From assembly GCA_003833135.1 (NCBI GenBank), contig QZLH01000191.1, forward strand, positions 27,982-91,981: a stretch of DNA of 64,000 nucleotides, given 5' to 3'. A model generated the notes under the pieces. That model had not been told where the DNA came from, did not search any database, and saw nothing but the letters and a program-made list of their open reading frames with translations. This stretch comes from Oehlia diaphana. Its lineage: Eukaryota; Glomeromycota; Glomeromycetes; Glomerales; Glomeraceae. Shown piece after piece: positions 1-11,309 of the stretch. The translations under genes and the position numbers were made by a program. How positions within the stretch are numbered: the first letter of the stretch is position 1; each line of letters starts with the position of its first letter.

Positions 1-310
1 GTTCTATATAAACACGTAACATTTGGTTTGCATTAAAAATTAGAGATATAGAATTTAATAAACAATCTCCATTAGAAAATACAGCTGCAGAAGTTAAATG
101 TGGATATTGCAAATGGAGGATTTTTTCAGCAGTATTATCAACATTGGTTAATGGAGGAAGAGTTTCGTGAGGAGTGTCAAAAGTAATAGAAAAGATATCG
201 GATATATTAATAGTTGAAACATAATCTTGAACAGAATGAATATTAGGAGGTGGAGTTGTAGAGAGAAATTTATTAATGTTTAAAAGTTGTTCAAGATTTT
301 TACTATTCAT
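1..310 (-). CDS. Partial gene, OTU-like cysteine protease family (N-terminal part, runs off left edge)
   Basis: Reading leftwards from an ATG at 310-308, the frame stays open for 103 codons to the window edge. The N-terminal 75 or so residues are Ser/Thr/Pro-rich and probably disordered. Around residues 82-96 there is a motif reading SNGDCLLNSISL. This resembles the DG-x-C-(L/F)-x-(S/A)-(I/L) catalytic-cysteine motif of OTU-type deubiquitinases, with Asn-Gly-Asp-Cys in place of the usual Asp-Gly-Asp/Asn-Cys. If the family is right, the cysteine would be the nucleophile; the histidine and the rest of the domain lie outside the window. Such domains also occur in transposon-derived proteins. I see the open frame and the motif; the family is an inference. 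Confidence 0.55.
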   Translation of the reverse strand, partial: MNSKNLEQLLNINKFLSTTPPPNIHSVQDYVSTINISDIFSITFDTPHETLPPLTNVDNTAEKILHLQYPHLTSAAVFSNGDCLLNSISLIFNANQMLRVYIE

Positions 311-2782
311 TTTGTGTTGATATTGATATATAATAACGTAAAAGATAAAGTTAAGACGTGTACGTGTCTTAACATTTTAAAAGTAATAAATGGTAAAACA
401 TGTTGAATTCCTGGTAAGTTTATCATGGAAAATATAAAGTAAATTTGATAAATTTATTACATTGCGGTAAATTTATCACAATAAAAGATGGATTTTTCTC
501 GTTTGCTATTTATATTGAAAATTGATGTAACACTGCATATGATAATCCCAAAATATACGCTTTTATTAGAAAAATCACATGTGACCTTAAAATTTTGTCT
601 AAAATTATATACGTTTTTTACTGTGACCTAATTTGGTGGTACTCTATTTTAGCATGTAACTTTTTCTTAAAATACCCGTTTTTTCATATGACCTTTCCAT
701 TAAAAATGCAAAATTATATACTTTTTTTGCCTATGACCTTTATTATAATTATCCGGGGTCCTGGCGTGACTATGTGATAAATAACAGATCACGTGATCGA
801 ATAATTTTCTGGGTTACTGTCCGCCACGTGATCGTCGCCCAATGAAATCGCAAATTTTAGTTTCCTCATTCCTTTACGTTAATCGGTAACGAATTATAAT
901 TGTCATTTTTGAGGAAAAAATGTTATTTCGGTGTGTGGGATCATGGTTGCATAATTATCCTATTAATTTAAATCAAGAAGTTTGTAGATTATTACACATC
1001 TTATTGCTTTTATGACCAGGTTCACACTTTACTTATATATTTCCGTTTCATAGTATCTTCTTAACGTGGATGGTTGTTGTTGGGCAAGTAGTTTTAAATT
1101 TCTGAATAACAATATAAAGATCCTTCTTGTAAATGACATAAACTCAATTTTTTCAGTGTATCATTTGCAACTTGTGGTATTTAAAACCAGCCAAGTTTAT
1201 AACGGATCAAGGTTGCATTCGAACGTCCAATGGCAGTATCCATCAAGCAGGGAAATTCTAAATCAATCCTGTAACTTAGTTGTAAACAAAATGGATTACC
1301 AACATTAATAATCTACGTTCAATATGATTTTATGATTTCACCAGCATGTTCATAATTCAGATTTTGTCGAAATTTTGTCAAAATATAAAATTTGTCTTCA
1401 ATAAAAAAAATTTCGAGTTAAACACAAAAACGGGTAAAGTTGAAAATTAAAAAGTATTGTTGACAAAAGAAAATAAAACAACCTTTTTGGATTGACTGCG
1501 AAATTTACAGTGTGTTACAAAAAATTTTAAATTAAAATGTGCTATAGTTCACTAAAATAGATCCAATTTGGTAAAATAATCTTGAATATTAAGGCTACAG
1601 GTTGGTGTCTTTCATGGTCATAAATATTTTACTACTTCTTGAAAAATTTAGTCTTGAATATGCACTTAAATAGTAAAAAATAACACAAAATTTCAACTAT
1701 GTATGTAAGCTATTGGTGGATTGAATTTAATTAAAAACACTCAAATAGTATATATCAAAAAATCACATAAAAATGTAGGTAACAAAAAATTAGCAATATT
1801 AAATCATTTATGGTGGAATGATTCTCCAAATTAGCTTAATTTCGGTATATAGTAAAAAAAGACTTAAAATCATTCAAATTACAAAAATGTGTGTAATTTG
1901 TTCAATATATGTTTAATTTGGATCATTTAAAGTGCAAAATAATTTTGAACTTGAAAGCTACATTTTGAAATCTTTAAGAGCCATAATTGCTCCTTTACTT
2001 TCTGAAAAATTATCTGCAAATGCTAATTTCTGGTTTAGAAATTTAATATGTAATAGTTATTTCACGGAGTCATGAATATCAATGATTTTCACGGCTGCGC
2101 CGTGAAAATGATATTTATGCGACACGTGAAATAACTCTTTTATCTCATGGAGACTAACGTCCAGTGATGGGAGAGTGGGAGAGGCATAAATAAACTATAA
2201 AAATACGTGAGCATGAAATTACAGGCATAAATATATCAGCAAAAAAATCACTGGCGACCAATTAGTAAACATGGGATAAAAAATTTATTAAATAAGTGTA
2301 GATTGAATACACCTAAAATTCTCAATTATTATCATTATTAACGTAAAAAAAAAGCATTTTTTTTTGCAGTCTGAAGTAAATTATGGTAAAAACTGAATTT
2401 TAATTCTGAAAATTGTGATATTGCGTCAGGCATATAAAATGAAGTAGCATTGTGAACTCATTATTGAAAATAATGGAAAACAAATATTCTATTATTTTTA
2501 TATCAATAAAAGCAGCTTTCAATGATTTGGAATAATCATCTTATCATCACGGAGTAAATCTTATCATCACGGAGTAATCATTCCGTTTTATTTGTAACAC
2601 ACTATATATAAAAGCATTATTAAATGCACATGTTTAGTGTCATACAATCGATAAACCTAAATGCTTTTGCTTTTAAAAAAAAAAGGATCTGCTATATTTC
2701 ACGTTATGGATCCCGAAATTACTAAATCAGTAATCAAAAAAAACTCTAAACTTGGATTTGATTATGATCAACTTTTTCTTTT
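311..2782. other. Intergenic, AT-rich, no gene supported
   Basis: No convincing intact gene. Four imperfect copies of a motif around TRTGACCT occur between about 570 and 740 at 45-66 bp spacing. A minus-strand stretch at about 1150-1310 translates into protein-like sequence (for example LMDTAIGRSNATLIRYKLG) and may be a gene relic, but no boundaries can be set. A short direct repeat of about 19 bp (CTTATCATCACGGAGTAA) lies at about 2540-2580. Confidence 0.5.
2055..2136. repeat. 82-nt near-complete hairpin
   Basis: The outer arms AGTTATTTCACG (2055-2066) and CGTGAAATAACT (2125-2136) are perfect inverted copies. The inner arms ATTTTCACGGC (2085-2095) and GCCGTGAAAAT (2099-2109) close on a 3-nt loop. 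The intervening parts also pair imperfectly. It may be a miniature foldback element or a structured RNA; nothing shows transcription. Confidence 0.8.
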
Positions 2783-2783
2783 A

Positions 2784-2872
2784 CATATATATTCATATAT
2801 GGCTTGAAAAACCCATATATATTCATATATGGTTTGAAAAACCCATATATATACATATATGGTTTGAAAAAC
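2784..2872. repeat. 30-bp tandem repeat, three copies, just upstream of the large GTPase gene
   Basis: Three head-to-tail copies of a 30-bp unit begin at 2784, 2814 and 2844. Each contains the palindromic run CATATATG followed by GGYTTGAAAAACC. The array ends about 40 bp before the ATG at 2911, so it sits where a core promoter or 5' leader would be. A regulatory role is only suggested by position. Confidence 0.8.
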
Positions 2873-2910
2873 AATAGTTAATTCCATTTCTCACTCAATT
2901 TTTTGCCATC

Positions 2911-5900
2911 ATGGTTGACAATAAAGTGATAACAATACAGGAACAATGGCATCCTATTCTAAATAAAGAAATACCGTTGATTGAACCCTACCATTATGTT
3001 AGATTAAGCAAAATTTTGTCGCCACCGAAATTGTCAGCTCACGAAAATGGAAGTGTAGGTAAAGTTCTTCCATATATTCGACAGAAAGTTAAGATGTGGG
3101 GAGCTGATGTTCTTAGAGCAGAAAATATTAAAACTTTGATCGATGAAGATGATGAAGATGAACTTTCTGCTGATGAAGAGTCAACGATAGATGAAAGCCA
3201 AGATTTAGAGAGAAATCAATTGTCTCGGTTTGATTGTATTGCTAGTTTGCTTGCCTCTGCCGAATGTACTGTGGCTCAAGATATCTTTCGAACCTTATCT
3301 CAATTTCCAATTGCATTTCCCTTGGTAATGCCTGAATTAGATGAAGCAGGAAAATTATTTAAAGTAATGCTTCCCTCATTTACTGGTCCAATTATTAAAT
3401 GGGAAACAAAGCCTGGAACAATTATTGAAAATCATCTTTTCAATGATCCATTCCAATTAATCGTTGCTATTCGAATCAGAACAAACTCTTCAGGCAAAAG
3501 TACTATTCTTAATCAATTGATGGCTTCAAATTCTATGTTCTCTTCACGTTCCGATCCAAGAGCAGAATATAGAATACCACATATGATCAATGGGAGCATC
3601 GAGTTTACTTGGCTGACCCAAGAAACCTGTAACGTGAGTTTATAGAATGATGTTTTTGAAAATTACTATAAAGAAGGAGCAAACAAAATTGTATTGCTCG
3701 CAAATTTACATGGTGATGCCTTAAATTATCCAGACCAAATTCAATTTTTAAAGCAATTTCCTTCTACTAGTTTCTTGGTTTTTTTAATGCCCGGACATAC
3801 TGAAAATAAATTAGACGAATTTAAAGTTCAAATAGGTTCCACAAAAGTGGTATATGGTCACGTAAGTGACAATAAAAAAAATGGGAAATACGTAATTAAT
3901 ATTAATCATTTAACGCATGATAAAACTCTGAAGAAAGTACGTATGATGTTTAAAGAAGCCTTAGACATTGATAATTCAGATACTTCGTCATTCAAAATCA
4001 ATGAATTGAAATTGGGAAAATCACTTCAATTTGCTGAAGATATTGAATCTCATGAGTCTCAACCTTTGGTAGATTATGTTAAAGAAAAAACTTGTCGCCA
4101 CATTAAATTAAATGTTATGCAACTTCAAAGAAGTCAACCGTTTGATGATGGTCTCCAAATTTGGAAAAATAATTCTGAATTGCAAGCATTAATTCATTTT
4201 TATAAAAATGTTCTAAAACTACCCCTTGACAAAAGAAGACAAGCTTTAGCACATCTTGAAAGAGAAATATCTAGGCTCTCTATGATAGAATCCTCTGAAG
4301 CTCGAAATCAGGCTATATTGAAAAAAGAAGAACTACGTAAATCCAGTGTGGTCAACAAGGATCAAAAAGATGAGGAAACAATTCTAAATGAAATTGCAAA
4401 AATTTGGGCAGAAGTTGATGATATGAGTTTAGGTTTGGAACATTTTTTCCGTGAATTGGGACAAATACATAAAATCTTTTCTGTTAATAATCCAAATGAT
4501 GAAATTGTTTTGGAATTACCTAAACTTTATTCAGAATTATTAATTAGTGGACACACTATAGAATTACTTAATGGTGATACTGGAACTATATCTGAAGCTT
4601 GGTTCTCAGCTATTTGCAATCATATTTGTAATAAATATCCTAAACTTAAAATTTTCGTGATCAGCATACTTGGTTTACAGTCATCAGGAAAATCTACTCT
4701 ATTGAATGCTCTTTTTGCATGTAGATTTGCTGTTTCAGTTGGGCGTTGTACTAGAGGTCTTTTTATGCGGCTATTATTTTTGGAAAAAGATTTATCGGAT
4801 CAACTTAACATTGATGCATTTATCTTGATTGATACTGAAGGTCTTGGTGCACCAGAAAAGATGAACGATCCAGAATCAGAAAAAAAAGATCGGATATTAA
4901 CAACTTTTGCGATGGGTGTTAGTAATTTAACAATTCTCAATGTACTTGGAGAATCAACGCGAGACTTGACTGAGATTTTACAAATAGCAATTGTAACAAT
5001 GGCACGTCTCGAAAAAGCTGGAATGGCACCTGATATTCTTATGGTACAGCATGTTTCTGAACGAAATATAGCAAAAATATCCGAGCCGGAAGAAAAATTT
5101 CGGGAGGCTCTTCGAGAGGCTTTAAAAATAGCTAACGAACAAGATATTGAGATGGGAATTTTCAATACAGACTGTCTTCATATTCTTGATGAAAGAATAC
5201 GAAATGGTCAGCTTCTCAAACCATTTAGACCATTTAAAAATGGTGCAACTGCTTACGCTCCGCCGTCAGAACAATATCATGAAGATGTTGTCAATCTTTA
5301 TAATTCTATAATCGAAGACTGTAAAAATTCTAAAAACAAAATTGAATTTTCACAGTGGCACTCATTAATTCAGAATTACTGGAAGGCAGTCTCTCATGAG
5401 AACTTTACTGTTCGTTTCAAAAATATCAGAGAAATTTATGAATTTATTGATCTTGGTAAAAGAATCACAAGGCTGAAGGAAACGATTGACAGATCATTCC
5501 AAAAACATGAGGAATCAATTATGCAAGAAATTCGTTTTAAACTTCTGAATTGGCCTCCAAATGACACGTCAAACATAAATTCAATTCTTCGAGATAAATG
5601 TTCAGAATTAATTGAAAAGGAACTAAGACGCGTCCCAGATTGTAATACTACATGTGAAGAATCTTCTGAGTTGGAATATATTAATATCAAATGCGAAGAA
5701 TGTGAAGAATGTGAGAAAGAAAGAATTGAATTAGAAGAGTATCTTAAAGATAAAAATAATGAGAAGTGTGAAATGGAAACTAAACAAACAATTGAAAATT
5801 ATATTACAATTAATCGACAGTCTGTATCCACAAAACTTACTCAAATGCTTGAAGCCAGCCTTATTCGAAAAGGTATTTCATCTGAATCTCTAGATATAAT

Positions 5901-7562
5901 TAACACACATTTAGAAAACATCCTAAAAAACATGCCAGAAGAAGGATTTTCTGATCAACAACGTGAACAAAAAATCAATGAAATATGGAATTTATTAAAA
6001 AAACATATATCATCAAAAGATTGTATCACGCCAATAGAACAACAAATAGATAGAGAGGTTAAAGATGAATATAATACTTTACCATCAAGAGAACTTTATA
6101 ACCTATACAAAAAAGGAATCTTACCAGATTTATCTAATTGCAAAGCATATAAAATGATGAGCTTCCAGATTATTAAGAACTTTTCACAAAAAATGGAAAA
6201 TAACGAACTCCTGGCTCTTATGAATAAGCTTGATAATTTGATAGATAATATTTTAAAAGAAAGAGCTTATCATTTTTATCATGGAATTATACGTGATCTC
6301 AAAAATGGAATATCAGAAATTTGTCCAAATAATTATTTGCCCGAGTTCAAATGGAATTTCCACTTATATGCATTGCTAGAGTTTAAACCAAAAATGATTA
6401 GTTTGCAAGAAAAATGGGATAATGAAAATACACCACTTGGCATACTTAAACAAAAAAAAGAGGAATATTTAAAAATAATTGATACTCGGCTTCAATATGG
6501 ACGCTCGCTTGTTTCAGAGGGACATATTGCTGCAGACTATTTATTGAGAGTTATTCAGAAAAAAGCAATGAATGCAGGAAATAACGAACGAAAAGATGCA
6601 GTACGAAATATTGCTTGGTTAACCTGTGCTGAATCAATTAGGCTTAAATACTTTAAAAATCTTGCTGAAAAAGTTCAAAATGGTGAAAAGGAAGAAGCTA
6701 TACAACATTTTTTGAAACCAAAACGATGCATAGAAGATTGGTTGTACGTACAATTGATAATAATTCAAACGGAAATCCAGAACAAAAATATAAAGATACT
6801 TTTAGTGCAGAATTCAACCGAGTCTTTCAGGATATTCGTAACTGTCGAAGTTTTGAGGAAATCAAGATATTCGTAAACAATTACATGATTCAAGTTGATA
6901 AAGTTGACTACGAACTAGATCTTAACGGTGAAATTACAGAAAATGATCTAAAAATATTCCAAGAGACTATCGAAAAAGAGCTTGAAACTAAAAGGGAAAG
7001 TTGTCCTCCAAAACATGAACCTTTTCAAAATCCATCTAATGACAAATCAATCATGGAAAGGCTTGGATGTACTGAAGCATGCTATTGGTGCGGGGCTTTG
7101 TGCTGGGGATCTCGGGGTCATCATGAAAACAGTGACCAAACGAAAATACATCATTCTAGTCATCAACCTTCAGGTCTAGCATGCGTACATGGTAGAAACT
7201 CGGGCAAACTTAAGGCAACTCCATGTCATAATAGATCAGATGACAGGAATATGTTGTATTTTGGCAAAGACGTACCAACAAAATGGGGTGTTGCAAAAGT
7301 TCAAGATTTTTCAGATTGGAAATTTGATTCTCATTGCATATATGTTTTTAACGATCTTATGTGTTGGTTCTTCGATAAGTTACATGAAGATTTGGCAAAA
7401 AGACGCAATTTAAAACCAGCATCTTATGATGATTTGAAGAAAAACGGGTGTTTATCCTTAAATTATAATGATATTATTAGCACACTTAGAACAAAAATTG
7501 GAGAAGACCAGCCGGACTCCGACGATATACCCACATATAATTTTACTTTCCCATTGGTATAA
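2911..7562 (+). pseudogene. VLIG-type very large GTPase gene, broken by one stop and one frameshift
   Basis: The full reading is about 1,550 codons, a size that suits VLIG/URGCP-like GTPases. An N-terminal segment (2911-3645) holds a degenerate nucleotide-binding site in which GKST (3493-3504) remains but the first Gly of the P-loop is lost. The second G domain is well kept: P-loop GLQSSGKS at 4672-4695 and switch motif DTEG at 4831-4842. A long helical region with Cys-rich CEECEECEK follows. The C-terminus has the family-like Cys/His cluster RLGCTEACYWCGALCWG at about 7060-7110, then HH and SHQPSGL. Two lesions break it: TAG at 3643-3645 in an otherwise continuous frame, and a shift near 6741-6750 after which the frame is displaced by one base. 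Sequencing error at either site cannot be excluded, so it may be functional or a recent pseudogene. In animals the relatives are interferon-induced; the fungal role is unknown. Confidence 0.8.
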
Positions 7563-10500
7563 TTTATAATTTTATATAAAGATATTTTTTAAGTTTTTTA
7601 TTTGGATTCCGTTATATTGAAGCTTTAGTATATAGGTTAATCTGATAGTAATTTATCTCACAACAAAACCTTAGTTGATTTTTTTTAAGAATGCTTAAAC
7701 GTTGCAGTACTTTAGTAAATAAAAAAGGATTGTAATTCTTTAATACTTTTTTATGTAACATTAATTAACTGTGAATTAATTATTTGTGTAATTTATAAAC
7801 TGCCATTCTTCCTGATTAAAATACTCTCTCCCGCCTACTGCTATGAGTACCAATTAGATTAAACATATAATGAAAATTTACCCAAAAGTCTCCATTTTTT
7901 TGTTCTGTATCACAAGATTTCGTTCGGCCAAGACTTGTTGCATAATTTGTATGTATGTATTGAATATATATCGAAATAATTGCCAATGAAGGAACAGGAT
8001 TTAGATCATGTGATTAGATTCGACTCCTTTTGTGGTGCACTTGTTACCGGCATTAAAACTGTTTATCTATCATGGAATTGTTCTTTGCGACAAAGTTTGA
8101 TTCTCTCTTTCTTGTTTGTGATGGCAGATGAAGCATAACTCTTCTAGAAGAGATAATAATTTATCAGTTGGGGCCGACCTTAAGCCACACTTTGAGTAAA
8201 GATAAACGTATCTCTAAAAGCAAAAGGAAGATTAGCAAATTACTTATCACTCACATCTAGTAAAATTATTTAGGAACAATTTGTCCAAAGGGCAAAATCG
8301 ATGAATGCCTTATTTTATCATAAACAAAAAAAAGACAATAAATTCACTCCGTGGCACAAAATGCGAAAAAGAAAAAAATTCCATTATCTATTTTTTAATA
8401 TTCTTCGACTTTGTAGGTTATTTCTCAACTTGTTCCGTTTCACACTTTTTTATATTTTGCTCATTTTTTCCTTTGATGCGTACTTGTATGATAATTAGTA
8501 TAATTGATGCAGTATATGCCATTGCCATTCATATAGATGGTCGTTAATATCTAGAATTCATCCATTTTTTCTTGTGTTGATGCATTTAATATGACCGTAT
8601 ATATTCATATTTGCAAATGACCCATGTTTGCCACACGATCAAATAAATTAATGTGGTGTTGTGTCGTCGATTAATATAATAAACGAAATGATAAGGAAAC
8701 GACGTCTTGACGGAGAATGAATATCATTCTACCAATAACTAATCTCCGATAAAAGATCATTCTTGAAAAATACAAGCATAAAAGCTCAACGAATTTTTTT
8801 TTTCCAAAAAAAGGAAAAAAATCGGCCCATTTATTAAATTAACAATCGCCTGTAGATGCTTATAAAACACTTGTTGGACTCTTAAACTAAAATAAATTGG
8901 AACAGTACAAAAAACATCTTCCTACAACTTGACATATATATGTTTGGAATTGGTAAATAGGGAGGCTTGATTTATATTTTCCAATATTATACATGCCAAT
9001 AAAAACCATTGCATATGGGTGCAAAGCGTGATGCAAAGTTTGTTACAAAGTGGGGAAAATTCTGTCACGAACATAATCATAAGAATAATTTTGGTAAATT
9101 AAGAAAGAATTTGCGTTAGCAAATAAATCTATTCAAGAACAAAGACTTCAGCAGTTAATTACCATTCAACCTCATTACCAAAATAAGTCTTCCATTCATT
9201 CCGCCATCAATTTCAGTCGATCGACTCTTTTAAGTTTAATCATGCCTGATGCAGCATTGCAGTGAATGAAAATTCTTTCATGTAACATAAATTAACACTA
9301 AATAGAAGAAACACCTTAATATTAAAATCCTTTATTAAAATCTTCGTATCAAAAGGCGGAAGTATAGAGAAGAAATACATCCTCTTACATAAAACTGTTT
9401 AGTAATAATACCTTGTAGAATAACCACCAATGGATCTTGAACTGCAATCATTTAGACAAAGCTTAATTGCAAAATAGAGAATTATAAGGTAAACGGAATA
9501 TAAAAATTATTGACAGACTATCACAATTTCACAATACCACGTACCATTGATCAGTAGTTAAGCTGACGCGGTTATATTTTGAATTTTTTTTTCAATAAAC
9601 AATAATCGATCGATCTTTTTTTGAATCGATGATCTTATCAATAACAAACATGATTGTGTAACGTGGGCTCAAAAAAAAATATCTTGCAGAGCCTCAAGCT
9701 TCTCAAATTCAGCAATAGCGGTGCGTCATCAGACTTAGCAGTGAATACAAGTTTCGAGCTAAAAGAGAAACGGAAACAATTCGACTTACTGCAGAATAAT
9801 GACTTGATATAGAACGTGCACGAACTATACCATTGAGTCCGTGTTTTGACAAACCGCGAACTTTAGTAAATAAGCTTTTAAATTAGACTGGTTGTTTCTA
9901 ATTAAAAAATTGTACTCTTCAAAATCAAAATTAATGTTATTTTCATATTTTAATAAATTTTTTCAGATTATGATTGTTAAAAAGGGAGCAAAGTTTTTTA
10001 AAACGTTCGTTTGAATAGAAATCACAGTAAAGTAGATCGCAACTGATGAATTCGAATCATTTGAAAGGTTACTTGTTATTAAAAAGAAGCGACATTCTAA
10101 AATAACATCTTGGGTGACGCCTAAGACTAGAATCTCATAAATTTAAATTTATATATGATAGTCAAAAAAAACGTTAGCATTGATGATAAATTTACAGCTA
10201 CTGGGACAAAAAAAAATTTAACTAAGTGCCACGAGCATTATCTTGGGTTTATTGGTGATGTCTAAGACTGGAATCTCATGAATATTAAATTTACATATGA
10301 TAGCCAAAAAAAAAATTAGCATTGATGATATATTTGCAGCTATTGATGTCAAGGTTGGAGGTATATGATCTCACATGTTATAAAACAGAAAATGTTTATT
10401 CAAAACAATAATAGTAATCTTGATTAATCGACATCTATTGGATGATTTTATTCGAAGATCTAATTATTAATAATTAATAAAATACATTACAACTAGAACT

Positions 10501-11309
10501 AGAAATGTCCATAACATGACAAATGGGTATACAACAAAGCATCACGACTAATTGAGATAGTTGAAAAGCACTAGATAACTGTAGATTTGATAAACCCACG
10601 AACATTATACGAACGTATTATTTCATGTTTAGAGTTTCTGACAACAAATATCATACCATCAGATATTTTTTATACAATCTAGGAATGCTTATGCGTTTAT
10701 TGACTTAAGTCTTTCTATTTCATGCGATTTTTCTAATTATCCTGCAGCATTTCGACAGGAGCTGAATGCATATCAGTGTATACAAAAGACTCCTTACCAA
10801 GCTCGTCAATAAACTTGATGCTGACTTGTTAGCATTATAAGATAACTTAACGCCATATCCATCAGCACAATTACCAATAATTAAATTAGCTGATAAGTAT
10901 TAAAGAGATGACCTCAAGGATAAGAAACACTCAATTAAGATCAATCGACTCCAGTTAAATTAAGGTAAATATAAAGAGCGCACTTTCTTTTTTTGTAATC
11001 CGTAATTAATAGTTTTTTTTTATGTTTAAATTTTAGTTCATCCGTTTGTAAGTTTTCCAATTGCCCCTTAATTGTGGTGAGCACAACGCATGAAACGGAG
11101 ATAAAAGAATTTTTTCGATCTCTACTGCGAGTATGAGATACTGCTTGTTTTATTTAAAGCATAGTGCTTGGGTATATTAGAATAAGGCACGAAATAATGA
11201 CACAAGACAATGGAAAGTTTTATAATAAAATTGAGAAATGTATGAAAGAGTTCTAAAACAAGGTGGGCTGAATTTATAAGAATGAACATATCTATTATCA
11301 AATAAAATT
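7563..11309. other. Gene-poor accessory DNA with weak relics
   Basis: No intact gene is supported. At about 10735-10985 on the plus strand, two frames translate into protein-like pieces (NYPAAFRQELNAYQCIQ, then KLADKY and KHSIKINRLQLN) interrupted by TAA codons, so an old gene has probably decayed here. Its family is not recognised. Confidence 0.4.
10113..10346. repeat. Direct repeat of about 92 bp, two copies
   Basis: Copies at about 10113-10204 and 10254-10346 share GGTGAYGYCTAAGACT, then AATCTCAT, ATATGATAG and TTAGCATTGATGATA with few changes. They are separated by about 50 bp of unrelated sequence. Confidence 0.7.

Noticed and set aside
1066..1308. 80-codon plus-strand frame
   Set aside because: The opposite strand looks more protein-like; this is probably the shadow of a relic.
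3634..3753. A normal-size intron removing the stop in the GTPase gene (GTGAGT to an AG at 3753)
   Set aside because: It would keep frame but delete well-formed coding text (YKEGANKIVLLANLHGDALN), so simple nonsense is more likely.
4800..5165. Minus-strand frame inside the large GTPase gene
   Set aside because: It is the antisense shadow of the conserved G domain.
6744..6780. Intron (GTACGT...TCCAG, 37 nt) explaining the GTPase frame change
   Set aside because: Removing it does not lead into the frame used downstream, and the sequence itself is coding-like.
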